Shown one piece after another: positions 46,803-55,402 of a DNA stretch of 62,136 bases (the first letter of the stretch is position 1; each line of letters starts with the position of its first letter). The notes under the pieces were generated by a model that was not told where the DNA came from, did no database searches, and worked only from the letters and a program-made list of their open reading frames with translations. The translations under genes and the position numbers were made by a program. Location of the stretch: contig DGAD01000001.1 in the NCBI GenBank assembly GCA_002382805.1, forward strand, positions 1 to 62,136, in the 5' to 3' direction. Origin of the DNA: Clostridiales bacterium UBA4039 (lineage in GTDB: Bacteria; Bacillota; Clostridia; Lachnospirales; Vallitaleaceae).

Positions 46803-47246
46803 ATGCCGGATAATGCAAAATACTATATTTTAAAGAAGAAAGCGCTACCAGAAGTGTTTTTAAAAGTTGTTGAAGCAAAAGCTTTAATCGAAAGAGAAAA
46901 AGCAATAACAGTACAAGAGGCAGTAGACCTTGTTGGTATTAGTCGTAGTTCTTTCTACAAATATAAGGATTGTATTTTTCCTTTCTTTGACAATGGACGA
47001 GGAAGCGTCGTAACATTTGCCGTTAAAGTAGATGATGAACCTGGGTTGTTATCTACGGTTATTGAAAAAATTGCTGAGGCAAAAGCCAACATATTAACAA
47101 TTAATCAGTCGATACCAATTAACGGAGTGGCAAACTTGACAATAAGCATCGAGATATTACCAGAGACATTAGATGTTGAAGCACTAATTGATTCAATTGA
47201 AATGTTTGAAGGTATACATCACGTCAAAATATTAGCAAGGGAGTAA
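46803..47246 (+). CDS. ACT-domain protein, PheB/UPF0735 family
   Basis: A 147-residue protein with a small N-terminal helix-turn-helix-like region (ITVQEAVDLVGISRSSFYKY, about 39-58) and a C-terminal ACT domain (about 70-147, VKVDDEPGLLSTVIEKIAEA). ACT domains bind amino acids. The ATG at 46803 follows GAGGTG; ATG 46767 has no site. The family is named PheB but its role is unsettled. As first gene of an operon with hom and lysC it is probably a ligand-responsive regulator of this pathway. That is inferred from context. Confidence 0.85.
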   Translation: MPDNAKYYILKKKALPEVFLKVVEAKALIEREKAITVQEAVDLVGISRSSFYKYKDCIFPFFDNGRGSVVTFAVKVDDEPGLLSTVIEKIAEAKANILTINQSIPINGVANLTISIEILPETLDVEALIDSIEMFEGIHHVKILARE

Positions 47247-47250
47247 AAAG

Positions 47251-48471
47251 ATGGTTAACATAGCGATATTGGGATATGGAACGGTAGGATCAGGTGTTGT
47301 AGAAGTACTTGAAAAAAATAAGGCAAGTATTGATAATAAGGCAGGAGATGAGCTTTATATAAAATATGTTCTTGATTTAAAAGAATTTCCTGGAACATCG
47401 ATTGAGACAAAGTTAACAAAGAACTTTGAAGATATCTTGGAGGATGATTCTGTACAAATCGTTGTTGAAGTAATGGGAGGATTAAAGCCAGCCTATGACT
47501 TTGTGAAAAAGGCTTTACTAAAAGGAAAAAGTGTGGTTACATCCAATAAAGAATTGGTTGCTAGATATGGTCCTGAGTTACTTGAAATTGCAAGACGAAA
47601 AAATATCAACTTTTTATTTGAAGCCAGTGTAGGTGGGGGGATTCCGATTATTCGCCCATTAAACAAATCATTAACGGCAGATGAGATTTATGAAATCACA
47701 GGGATATTAAATGGGACAACAAACTATATCCTAAGCAAGATGGCCCGTGAAGGTTTGAATTTTGAAGAGGTGCTAAAAGAGGCACAAGAATTAGGCTTTG
47801 CAGAGCGTGACCCTGAAGCGGATATTGAAGGCTATGACGCTTGTCGTAAAATTGCAATATTATCATCACTCGCTTATGGGATGCATGTAAACTTTGAAGA
47901 GATATATACAGAAGGAATCTCAAAGATTCGACTCAAAGATTTAGAATATGCAAAGGAACTTGGATATCAGATAAAACTATTAGGTATTAGCAAAAAGATT
48001 GAAGAAAAAGCATATGCCATGGTAGCGCCCATGATGATTTCTGACAATCATCCTTTATCCAATGTACATGATGTGTTCAATGCAATTTTCATAAAAGGAA
48101 ATGTTATTGGGGACGTAATGTTTTATGGAAGTGGTGCTGGAAAACTACCAACGGCTTCTGCTGTTGTTGCCGATGTGGTAGATGCTGCGAAGCATCTAGA
48201 TAAGAACATCATTACACATTGGTACTCAAAAGAAATGAATCTGATGTCCTTAGAAGAAGTACCAAGCCAATTATTTATTGCAATTAAAGGACATGGATAT
48301 CAAGATATTCTTGAAGAAGTCTTTGGAAAAGTATCATACATCCATAGTGATGATGAAACGGTATTTATTACACAAAGATCAACAGAAGGTGAGCTGTCGG
48401 ATAAAGTTCATCGTTTAAAAGAGCAATATCAACTCGAGGTGACATCAACAATTCGTATAGAAAAGGATTAG
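47251..48471 (+). CDS. hom: Homoserine dehydrogenase
   Basis: Reduces aspartate semialdehyde to homoserine, the branch towards threonine and methionine. The 406 residues start with the Rossmann motif GYGTVGSGVVEVL. The catalytic region has TGILNGTTNYILSKM, GFAERDPEADIEGYDACRK and YGSGAGKLPTASAVVADV. A C-terminal ACT domain (about 330-406) is expected to give threonine feedback. The start lies 4 bases after the ACT gene. thrC and a classical thrB are not in this window. Confidence 0.95.
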   Translation: MVNIAILGYGTVGSGVVEVLEKNKASIDNKAGDELYIKYVLDLKEFPGTSIETKLTKNFEDILEDDSVQIVVEVMGGLKPAYDFVKKALLKGKSVVTSNKELVARYGPELLEIARRKNINFLFEASVGGGIPIIRPLNKSLTADEIYEITGILNGTTNYILSKMAREGLNFEEVLKEAQELGFAERDPEADIEGYDACRKIAILSSLAYGMHVNFEEIYTEGISKIRLKDLEYAKELGYQIKLLGISKKIEEKAYAMVAPMMISDNHPLSNVHDVFNAIFIKGNVIGDVMFYGSGAGKLPTASAVVADVVDAAKHLDKNIITHWYSKEMNLMSLEEVPSQLFIAIKGHGYQDILEEVFGKVSYIHSDDETVFITQRSTEGELSDKVHRLKEQYQLEVTSTIRIEKD

Positions 48472-48474
48472 GTC

Positions 48475-49683
48475 ATGAAATATATAATTGTATTAGCTGA
48501 TGGAATGGCAGATGAGCCCATCGAAGCGTTAAACAATAAGACACCATTAGAAGTGGCGAAAACACCAATGTTTGATAGGTTGGCAAATATTGGTGAAGTG
48601 GGATTAGTCGATACTATACCCCAAGGCATGAACCCGGGAAGCGACACAGCAAATCTTTCGGTTATGGGGTATGATCCAAGGAAGTATTATACTGGTCGTT
48701 CTCCGTTAGAAGCAGTGAGCATTGGAGTTGAAATGCAAGAGAGTGATATATGCTTTCGCGTTAATTTTGTAACATTAACAGAAGAAGAAGCTTACTGGGA
48801 TAAGACGATTGAAGACCATAGCGCAGATGAGATTACTACACAAGAAGCTGCGATACTTTTGGAGGCAGTAAAAGAAGCATTTGAAGATGCAGCGCTAACA
48901 TTTTATCAAGGTGTTAGTTATCGACATGCACTTATCTGGGATCATGGTTCAATGGACGTAAAATTAGAACCGCCGCACAATATTTTGGGCAAACAAATAA
49001 CACCATATCAGCCTACAGGAGATAATTGTGAACAGATACGTCAAATGATGGAACGAAGTTTTGAGATTTTAAATCATCATCCAGTCAATGAAGCACGACG
49101 TCAAAAAGGTTTGCGTCCGGCAAACAGTATATGGCCATGGGGAGAAGGGGTAAGACCGGAGCTTCCTGATTTTGAAAAAATGTTTAACAAAAAGGGTGCT
49201 ATGATTTCAGCCGTTGATTTATTAAAAGGTATTGCCATTGCAGCGAATATGAAGAGTATCGATGTTGAAGGAGCGACTGGAAATATTCATACTAATTATC
49301 AAGGGAAAGTAGATGCAGCAATAAGTGCATTTGAAGATGGATACGATTTTGTGTATTTACATGTGGAAGCGCCAGATGAATGTGGGCATCGAGGGGAACT
49401 GGATAATAAAATAAAAGCAATTGAGCTCATTGATGAAAAGGTCATTGCTCCTATTTACCACTATTTCAAAGAAAAAGAAGAAGCGTTTAAGATTGGGATT
49501 TTACCGGATCACCCTACGCCGCTACATATTCGAACACATACCAATGATCCGGTACCTTATCTAATCTATACAAGTGAACAAGAAAAAGACAACCATTTCT
49601 TTTTTTCTGAAGCTGGTGCAAAAGCGAGTGGCAAGATAATAAAGCAAGGTTATCAATTTATGCCATACTTTTTAGGCAAATGA
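48475..49683 (+). CDS. ApgM-like phosphoglycerate mutase homologue; candidate homoserine kinase analogue
   Basis: A 402-residue protein of the alkaline-phosphatase superfamily, archaeal-type cofactor-independent phosphoglycerate mutase branch. It has the first metal residues in ADGMAD, the nucleophile region NPGSDTANLSVMGYDP, and metal ligands in HVEAPDECGHRGEL and LPDHPTPLHIRTHTNDPVP. It starts 3 bases after hom and lies 25 bases before lysC. A homologue in this operon position has been predicted to replace ThrB homoserine kinase in some bacteria; I recall that proposal without checking it. Glycolytic mutase is the alternative. Confidence 0.8.
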   Translation: MKYIIVLADGMADEPIEALNNKTPLEVAKTPMFDRLANIGEVGLVDTIPQGMNPGSDTANLSVMGYDPRKYYTGRSPLEAVSIGVEMQESDICFRVNFVTLTEEEAYWDKTIEDHSADEITTQEAAILLEAVKEAFEDAALTFYQGVSYRHALIWDHGSMDVKLEPPHNILGKQITPYQPTGDNCEQIRQMMERSFEILNHHPVNEARRQKGLRPANSIWPWGEGVRPELPDFEKMFNKKGAMISAVDLLKGIAIAANMKSIDVEGATGNIHTNYQGKVDAAISAFEDGYDFVYLHVEAPDECGHRGELDNKIKAIELIDEKVIAPIYHYFKEKEEAFKIGILPDHPTPLHIRTHTNDPVPYLIYTSEQEKDNHFFFSEAGAKASGKIIKQGYQFMPYFLGK

Positions 49684-49708
49684 TTATAAATGAAGACGGA
49701 GGAAATAT

Positions 49709-50920
49709 ATGCTTGTAGTTAAAAAATTCGGTGGCAGTTCTGTCGCCAACAAAGAACGTGTATTTAATGTTGCAAATCGAATTCTAGAAGATTATAAAGC
49801 AGGACATCAAGTAGTAGTTGTTTTATCGGCCCAAGGAGATACGACAGATGAGCTCTTAGCAAAGGCTGCAGAGATCACAGCGAATCCTTCAAAACGAGAA
49901 ATGGATATGCTACTTGCAACAGGAGAGCAGCAATCTGTTGCGCTGATGTCGTTAGCGCTACATGAATTAGGTTATCCGGCGATATCGCTTAATGCATTTC
50001 AAGTAGGCATGAATACGTCAAGAACATATGGAAATGCGCGATTAAAAGGCATTGATAAAGAACGTATGGAAATGGAATTAGAACTTAACAATATTGTTCT
50101 TGTTACAGGATTTCAAGGGATTAACCGATATGAAGATGTAACGACACTTGGACGTGGGGGCTCGGATACTACGGCTGTTGCGCTTGCAGCTGCATTAAAT
50201 GCCGATCGCTGTGAGATATATACAGATGTTGATGGGGTATATACAGCAGATCCACGTGTTGTCAAAGATGCAAGAAAGCTAGATGAGATAACCTATGATG
50301 AGATGCTAGAATTAGCTTCATTGGGAGCGAAAGTATTGCACAACCGTTCGGTTGAACTTGCAAAAAAATATAAGGTTGAATTAGTGGTTCGATCAAGTTT
50401 AACACAAGCAGAAGGAACGATAGTTAAGGAGGAATGTAAAATGGAAAAAATGTTGGTCAGTGGTGTTGCAGCAGATAAAGACGTAGCACGTATAGCAGTG
50501 ATAGGGATTCAAGATAGACCGGGTAAAGCGTTTGATTTATTTAGCTTACTTTCAAAAAATAATATCAGTGTTGATATCATTTTACAATCCATCGGACGCG
50601 ACGGAACAAAGGACATCACGTTTACAGTTGCAAAAAGCGATTTGAAAGAAGCCACACAATTGATTGAATCGAACTTAGACCATCTAGAAGCAAGTAGCTT
50701 CCTCTTTGATGATGATGTGGCCAAAGTATCTGTTGTTGGAGCAGGAATGGCTTCAAATGCAGGGGTTGCAACTAAAATGTTTGAGGCGCTATACGATGCG
50801 GACATTAATATTCACATGATTTCAACATCAGAAATCAAAATCTCCGTATTAGTATCAGAAAAAGATGCTGATGATGCGCTTGTTGCGATTCATGACCACT
50901 TCAAATTAGGAGTTCGATAA
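49709..50920 (+). CDS. lysC: Aspartate kinase, alpha chain
   Basis: Phosphorylates aspartate, the first step to lysine, threonine and methionine. The 403 residues begin VKKFGGSSVANKERV, followed by the kinase domain (LGRGGSDTTAVALAAAL, TDVDGVYTADPR) to about 240 and two C-terminal ACT domains (IGIQDRPGKAFDLF, VSVVGAGMASNAGV). The length matches the Bacillus AKII alpha chain. The ribosome site is CGGAGGAAA. It is the last gene of the operon and has a strong terminator. An internal start for a beta chain is listed separately. Confidence 0.95.
   Translation: MLVVKKFGGSSVANKERVFNVANRILEDYKAGHQVVVVLSAQGDTTDELLAKAAEITANPSKREMDMLLATGEQQSVALMSLALHELGYPAISLNAFQVGMNTSRTYGNARLKGIDKERMEMELELNNIVLVTGFQGINRYEDVTTLGRGGSDTTAVALAAALNADRCEIYTDVDGVYTADPRVVKDARKLDEITYDEMLELASLGAKVLHNRSVELAKKYKVELVVRSSLTQAEGTIVKEECKMEKMLVSGVAADKDVARIAVIGIQDRPGKAFDLFSLLSKNNISVDIILQSIGRDGTKDITFTVAKSDLKEATQLIESNLDHLEASSFLFDDDVAKVSVVGAGMASNAGVATKMFEALYDADINIHMISTSEIKISVLVSEKDADDALVAIHDHFKLGVR
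50426..50920 (+). CDS. Aspartate kinase beta chain from an internal start within lysC
   Basis: Inside lysC and in frame, AAGGAGG (50426-50432) lies 8 bases before ATG 50441. This would give a separate 159-residue protein made only of the two ACT domains. Bacillus aspartokinase II is an alpha2-beta2 enzyme whose beta chain is made this way from lysC. The site is stronger than many true gene starts in this window. Production in this organism is inferred. Confidence 0.65.
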   Translation, partial: KEECKMEKMLVSGVAADKDVARIAVIGIQDRPGKAFDLFSLLSKNNISVDIILQSIGRDGTKDITFTVAKSDLKEATQLIESNLDHLEASSFLFDDDVAKVSVVGAGMASNAGVATKMFEALYDADINIHMISTSEIKISVLVSEKDADDALVAIHDHFKLGVR

Positions 50921-50933
50921 GTAGAGAGATATC

Positions 50934-50972
50934 GATGGACGTTAGAAAAATGCCTAACGTCCATCTTTTTTT
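50934..50972 (+). terminator. lysC operon terminator
   Basis: A perfect 12-bp stem (GATGGACGTTAG with CTAACGTCCATC) and 8-nt loop are followed by seven T. Confidence 0.94.
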
Positions 50973-50992
50973 GTCCTATTGTACTCCCTTTC

Positions 50993-51021
50993 TTGAAATT
51001 TCTTGGAATTGATATTATAAT
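50993..51021 (+). promoter_or_regulatory. Promoter for tex
   Basis: TTGAAA (50993-50998), a 17-bp spacer and TATAAT (51016-51021), 36 bases before the tex start. Confidence 0.75.
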
Positions 51022-51057
51022 GAGTATGCACTTTTAGAAAAAACAAAGGGGTCTTAT

Positions 51058-53199
51058 ATGGAAATCAAAAAACAGTTACAACAAGAATTCGGGTTACAAG
51101 CATGGCAGGTGGAAAATACGCTGGCATTAATTGATGCGGGTAATACCATTCCATTTATTTCTAGATATAGAAAAGAACAAACAGGGTCACTCTCAGACGA
51201 AGTGTTACGTGAATTATCCGAACGCTTAACATATCTAACCAATTTAGATGCAAGAAAAGAGCAAGTGCGTGCAACGATTATTGAACAGAAAAAAATGACG
51301 TCAGAAATTGAAAAAGCGTTAGTTCAGGCGCAGACACTCGTTGAAGTCGAAGATATCTATCGACCCTATAAGCAAAAGAAACGAACGCGTGCAACAATCG
51401 CAAAAGAAAATGGATTAGAACCCTTTGCGCTTATTCTTTATATGCAACAGACACATGATGATTTAAATCAATGTGCCCAAGGGTATTTGAATGAAGAAAA
51501 AGGAATAACCGATATTAAGCAAGTCTTTGATGGAGCCAAAGATATTATTGCAGAGATGATCTCTGATGATGCAGATATACGTAAATACCTGCGAGACCAT
51601 ACATGGAATGTGGGTAAGATCGTTACAAAAACAAAAACCAAAGAGACCTCAGTATATGAAATGTATTATGAATATGAGGAACCTATAAAAAAGATACCGG
51701 GGCATCGTATTCTAGCCATCAATCGTGGTGAAAAGGAAAAAATTCTTTCCGTCAAAATTGATGGGGACGAAGAAAGAAGCATTGGATATATTGAAAAACA
51801 GGTGATTCGTAATGAAGCTTTTTCTGGAACGTCTTATATTAAAGAAGCTATTGAAGATGCCTACAAACGTTTAATTTTTCCTTCGATAGAACGTGAACTG
51901 CGAAGCTATATGACAGAAAATGCTGAAGATGGCGCGATTAAAGTTTTCGGAAAAAATCTAGAGCAGCTTCTTCTTCAGCCACCTATTGCAGGAAAAATTA
52001 TTTTGGCATTAGACCCTGCTTTTCGAACAGGCTGTAAAGTTGCAGTTATTGATAAGTATGGACAAGTGCTTGAGACAGGAGTTGTATACCCAACACCTCC
52101 GGTTAATAAAATAGCCGAAGCAAAGAAAATCCTCGGAAAAATGATCAATCAACATCAAGTGAATCTTATTGCGATTGGAAATGGAACGGCTTCAAGAGAG
52201 ACAGAAAGTTTTACTGTTGAGATGCTTAAAGAAATGAAAAGTAACATACAGTATGTTATAGTCAATGAAGCCGGAGCTTCGGTATATTCAGCGTCCAAGC
52301 TTGGGACAGAAGAATTTCCGGAATATGATGTAGCGCTTCGAAGCGCAGTTTCTATTGGAAGACGACTACAAGACCCGCTGGCAGAACTAGTAAAGATTGA
52401 TCCCCAATCGATTGGAGTAGGTCAGTATCAGCACGATATGAATCAAAAAAAATTGGCAGAAACCCTATCTGGAGTGGTTGAAGATTCCGTTAACCGAGTA
52501 GGAATCGATTTGAATACGGCGAGTGTTTCCTTACTACAATATATCTCAGGAATCAGCAAAACGGTAGCTAAAAACATCGTTAGTTATCGTGAAGAAAATG
52601 GTGAGTTTAAGACACGAAAAGAATTGCTTAAGGTCGCAAAACTTGGTCCTAAGGCATTTGAGCAATCGGCAGGATTTTTACGCATACGTAATGGAAAAAA
52701 CCCATTGGATAACACAGGGGTCCATCCTGAATCTTATGCAGCAACAGAAAAATTCATGAAATTATTGGATTTAGGTCTACATTATGAAGTTAAAGAAATG
52801 TTAACAAAGGTTGGAAGTATCCAACATGTAGGCGAGGTAGCAGAAAAAATCGGTGTGGGAGAACCAACCCTTCAAGACATTATTTTGGAGTTGAAGAAGC
52901 CGGGTAGAGACCCTCGTGATGAAATGCCAAAGCCAATCTTACGCAGTGATGTGTTAGAAATGGATGATTTAAAAATCGGAATGCGTTTAAGTGGAACCGT
53001 CAGAAATGTCATTGACTTTGGGGCCTTCGTAGACATTGGTGTCCATCAAGATGGTTTAGTACATATCTCAAAATTGAGTAAAAAATATATTAAGCACCCC
53101 CTTGAGGTGGTAGCCATTGGAGATATTGTTGAAGTGGAAGTTATTTCAGTGGACGTTGCAAAAAAACGTATAGGCCTATCAATGGTAAATGAAGATTAA
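51058..53199 (+). CDS. tex: Tex-family RNA-binding transcription accessory protein
   Basis: Tex/YhgF proteins bind nucleic acid and act in transcription or RNA metabolism; the molecular role is incompletely known. The 713 residues have the Tex N-terminal helical region, a YqgF-like RNase H fold (ILALDPAFRTGCKVAVID), helix-hairpin-helix motifs (ASVSLLQYISGISKTVAKNI) and a C-terminal S1 domain (about 640-705, GTVRNVIDFGAFVDIGVHQD). The ribosome site is AAAGGGG. It starts a run of tightly spaced genes through tkt, so it may be co-expressed with the t6A genes. Confidence 0.95.
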   Translation: MEIKKQLQQEFGLQAWQVENTLALIDAGNTIPFISRYRKEQTGSLSDEVLRELSERLTYLTNLDARKEQVRATIIEQKKMTSEIEKALVQAQTLVEVEDIYRPYKQKKRTRATIAKENGLEPFALILYMQQTHDDLNQCAQGYLNEEKGITDIKQVFDGAKDIIAEMISDDADIRKYLRDHTWNVGKIVTKTKTKETSVYEMYYEYEEPIKKIPGHRILAINRGEKEKILSVKIDGDEERSIGYIEKQVIRNEAFSGTSYIKEAIEDAYKRLIFPSIERELRSYMTENAEDGAIKVFGKNLEQLLLQPPIAGKIILALDPAFRTGCKVAVIDKYGQVLETGVVYPTPPVNKIAEAKKILGKMINQHQVNLIAIGNGTASRETESFTVEMLKEMKSNIQYVIVNEAGASVYSASKLGTEEFPEYDVALRSAVSIGRRLQDPLAELVKIDPQSIGVGQYQHDMNQKKLAETLSGVVEDSVNRVGIDLNTASVSLLQYISGISKTVAKNIVSYREENGEFKTRKELLKVAKLGPKAFEQSAGFLRIRNGKNPLDNTGVHPESYAATEKFMKLLDLGLHYEVKEMLTKVGSIQHVGEVAEKIGVGEPTLQDIILELKKPGRDPRDEMPKPILRSDVLEMDDLKIGMRLSGTVRNVIDFGAFVDIGVHQDGLVHISKLSKKYIKHPLEVVAIGDIVEVEVISVDVAKKRIGLSMVNED

Positions 53200-53213
53200 A
53201 ACTAGGAGATAAG

Positions 53214-53831
53214 ATGAAAGAACTTGTACAAATTACAGTTAAAACAAAAACAATGGATTTATTTAGATTTATGTTATTTCATGCATACTCGAGTTTGAGT
53301 GGTGTAATTACAATGATCTTTGGTTTAGGATCATTGATCATGTTACCGGTGACCTACTTTGTGTGGAAGGATGCATTTGTCTCTTTGATATTACTCATGG
53401 TTGTCATCATCTACGTTATTGTGACACCTTTAAACATGCTCTCCCAATCCAAGCGTCAAGTTATTTCCAATCCGGTATTTAAAAACCCGATTACATATCA
53501 TATCAGTGATGAAATATTTGAAGTACAGCAATATACCGGAACGGTTCGCTTGTTTTGGAATCAACTATTTCGCATTAAGAAGACACCCTTTGATTTTTTG
53601 TTTTATGTAAATGAACAGCAGGCATTTGTTATTCCGAAAAAAGCAATGAGCGAAGCGGATAACATTACCCTTAATCAAATCATTGAAAAAATCGGTGACC
53701 AACTACCCAAGCAACCCACTTTAGTAGAGCGACTACGTGGACAGACAACTTCCGTAGCTAATCCGGTTAAGGAAGAACAGATCAAGGTACACACTGTAGA
53801 TAAAGAGGAAAAAGAAGATGATAAGGCATAG
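53214..53831 (+). CDS. YcxB-like membrane protein
   Basis: A 205-residue protein with two adjacent membrane helices (about 31-50 and 55-77) and a soluble C-terminal YcxB-like domain (YHISDEIFEVQQYTGTVRLFWNQLF, given here only as the region of about 100-125). It ends in a charged tail of about 50 residues. The family is widespread in Firmicutes with no defined role. It lies 14 bases after tex and overlaps tsaE by 14 bases, so it is part of the same transcript. Confidence 0.72.
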   Translation: MKELVQITVKTKTMDLFRFMLFHAYSSLSGVITMIFGLGSLIMLPVTYFVWKDAFVSLILLMVVIIYVIVTPLNMLSQSKRQVISNPVFKNPITYHISDEIFEVQQYTGTVRLFWNQLFRIKKTPFDFLFYVNEQQAFVIPKKAMSEADNITLNQIIEKIGDQLPKQPTLVERLRGQTTSVANPVKEEQIKVHTVDKEEKEDDKA

Positions 53832-54240
53832 TTATTCACCTGAACAGACATATGCAATAGGAAAAGAAATTGGAGAAAAAGCAAAAGAAGGCGAAGTATA
53901 CTCGCTGATTGGAGATCTAGGTGTAGGAAAAACTGTTTTTACAAAAGGGTTTGCAGCAGGACTTGGCATTGACGAGGATATTACAAGTCCGACTTTTACT
54001 TTAGTCAATGAATATGAACAAGGACGCTTACCTTTTTATCATTTTGATGTGTACCGCATTGAGGACATATCTGAAATTGAAGACATAGGTTATGAAGAAT
54101 ATTTTTACGGCCATGGGGTCACACTCGTTGAATGGGCAAATAAAATAAATTCCCTCTTGCCAAAAGGTACGCGAACGATTATTATTGAAAAGGATTTAGA
54201 GCAAGGGTTTGAATATCGGAAAATTCAGGAGATCATATGA
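53818..54240 (+). CDS. tsaE: tRNA t6A synthesis ATPase TsaE
   Basis: ATPase of the TsaBDE complex that makes threonylcarbamoyl-adenosine (t6A) at tRNA position 37. The 140 residues contain Walker A GDLGVGKTVFTKGF, the switch region SPTFTLVNEY, HFDVYRI and LVEWANKI. It overlaps the upstream gene by 14 bases and tsaB by 4 (ATGA). No separate ribosome site is strong; AAAGAGG of the upstream frame is near. This order tsaE-tsaB-rimI is standard in Firmicutes. Confidence 0.95.
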   Translation: MIRHSYSPEQTYAIGKEIGEKAKEGEVYSLIGDLGVGKTVFTKGFAAGLGIDEDITSPTFTLVNEYEQGRLPFYHFDVYRIEDISEIEDIGYEEYFYGHGVTLVEWANKINSLLPKGTRTIIIEKDLEQGFEYRKIQEII

Positions 54241-54956
54241 AAATATTAGGAATTGAAAGCTCGTCGACAATTGCATCGGTTGCAGTTGTTGAGGATGGAC
54301 AGCTACTAGGTGAATATACTATTAATCATACGCTAAAGCATTCAAAAACATTGATGCCAATGATTCAAGAAATGCTCAATAAACTTGAATTAAACCCCAA
54401 AGATATTGGCTTAATTGCTGTTTCAGAAGGTCCAGGCTCCTTTACGGGCTTAAGGATTGGAAGTGCAACGGCAAAAGGATTGGCACAGGGATTGAATATT
54501 CCGATTGTGAGCATACCTACAATGCAAGTGTTGGCAAGTACGGTATTAATCCCAGGAGCAAAAGTGCATGCCATCATGTATGCCAGGGCAAGAGAAGTGT
54601 ACTATCAAACTTTTATGATAAGTGTCAAGGAACGGCATTTTTTGGTGGAGCCCCAGACACCCTTAGTCACATGTGAAATAGAAGAAGTGGCGGAAAAATT
54701 AAAAAAAGAAACACATCATGTGTATCTTGTTGGTGATGCAGTCTTTAGATTTGAACAAGATCTGGAAGGACTTGGAGAAAAAATTATAAGCTTCTTGCCG
54801 GTATATACGAATCTCATGGCAAAAAATGTTGCAATATTAGGTCAATCAAGGTATGATGATAATGATGTAATGACATATCAAGAGCACCGTCCATATTATC
54901 ATAAAAAATCTCAAGCTGAACGTGAATATGAAAGTAAAAATCATGCGAAAAATTAA
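54237..54956 (+). CDS. tsaB: tRNA t6A synthesis subunit TsaB
   Basis: ASKHA-fold partner that activates TsaD in the t6A complex. The 239 residues start with KILGIESSSTIASVAVV, and the conserved region SEGPGSFTGLRIGSATAKGL (about 61-80) is diagnostic for TsaB. The second half is variable, as in the family. Four-base overlap with tsaE and a 14-base overlap with rimI suggest coupled translation. TsaD is encoded about 4.2 kb downstream in this window; TsaC/YwlC is not in it. Confidence 0.94.
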   Translation: MKILGIESSSTIASVAVVEDGQLLGEYTINHTLKHSKTLMPMIQEMLNKLELNPKDIGLIAVSEGPGSFTGLRIGSATAKGLAQGLNIPIVSIPTMQVLASTVLIPGAKVHAIMYARAREVYYQTFMISVKERHFLVEPQTPLVTCEIEEVAEKLKKETHHVYLVGDAVFRFEQDLEGLGEKIISFLPVYTNLMAKNVAILGQSRYDDNDVMTYQEHRPYYHKKSQAEREYESKNHAKN

Positions 54957-55386
54957 AGTTGAATCAATGTCACAAGAAGATATTCAAGATATCGTTGATA
55001 TTGAAAAGACCACATTCAGCATTCCCTGGACCTATGAAAGTTTTATTCAAGAGTTAGCCAATCCTCATGCACACTATATTGTTTTAAAATGTGATGACCA
55101 TCTTATTGGGTATGGAGGTTTTTGGAAAATATTGGATGAAGGGCATATAACCAATGTTGCTATCACTTCAACGTATAGAGGATTGGGTTATGGAACCATG
55201 CTTATTAAAGCATTACTACAAGAAGCAAAGAAGTTAAAAATACAACAGTTAACACTGGAAGTTAGAGAGAGCAATTTACGTGCTATCAAAGCCTATGAAC
55301 AACTTGGCTTTACAATAGAAGGCAGGAGACGCCGCTACTACACTAAACCAATAGAAGATGCTATGATTATGTGGTTATCTTTATAA
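54943..55386 (+). CDS. rimI: RimI-type N-acetyltransferase
   Basis: GNAT-family acetyltransferase, by family the one that acetylates ribosomal protein S18 at its N-terminal Ala. From ATG 54943 it has 147 residues: [20 protein letters not shown] holds the acetyl-CoA pyrophosphate loop (RGLGYG) and [18 protein letters not shown] the C-terminal RimI signature. The start is unsure, since in-frame ATG 54928 and GTG 54922 also lie within tsaB and none has a strong ribosome site. Linkage to tsaE-tsaB is usual. Confidence 0.88.
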   Translation: MRKIKVESMSQEDIQDIVDIEKTTFSIPWTYESFIQELANPHAHYIVLKCDDHLIGYGGFWKILDEGHITNVAITSTYRGLGYGTMLIKALLQEAKKLKIQQLTLEVRESNLRAIKAYEQLGFTIEGRRRRYYTKPIEDAMIMWLSL

Positions 55387-55402
55387 CAAGGAGGATTTAT
55401 TC

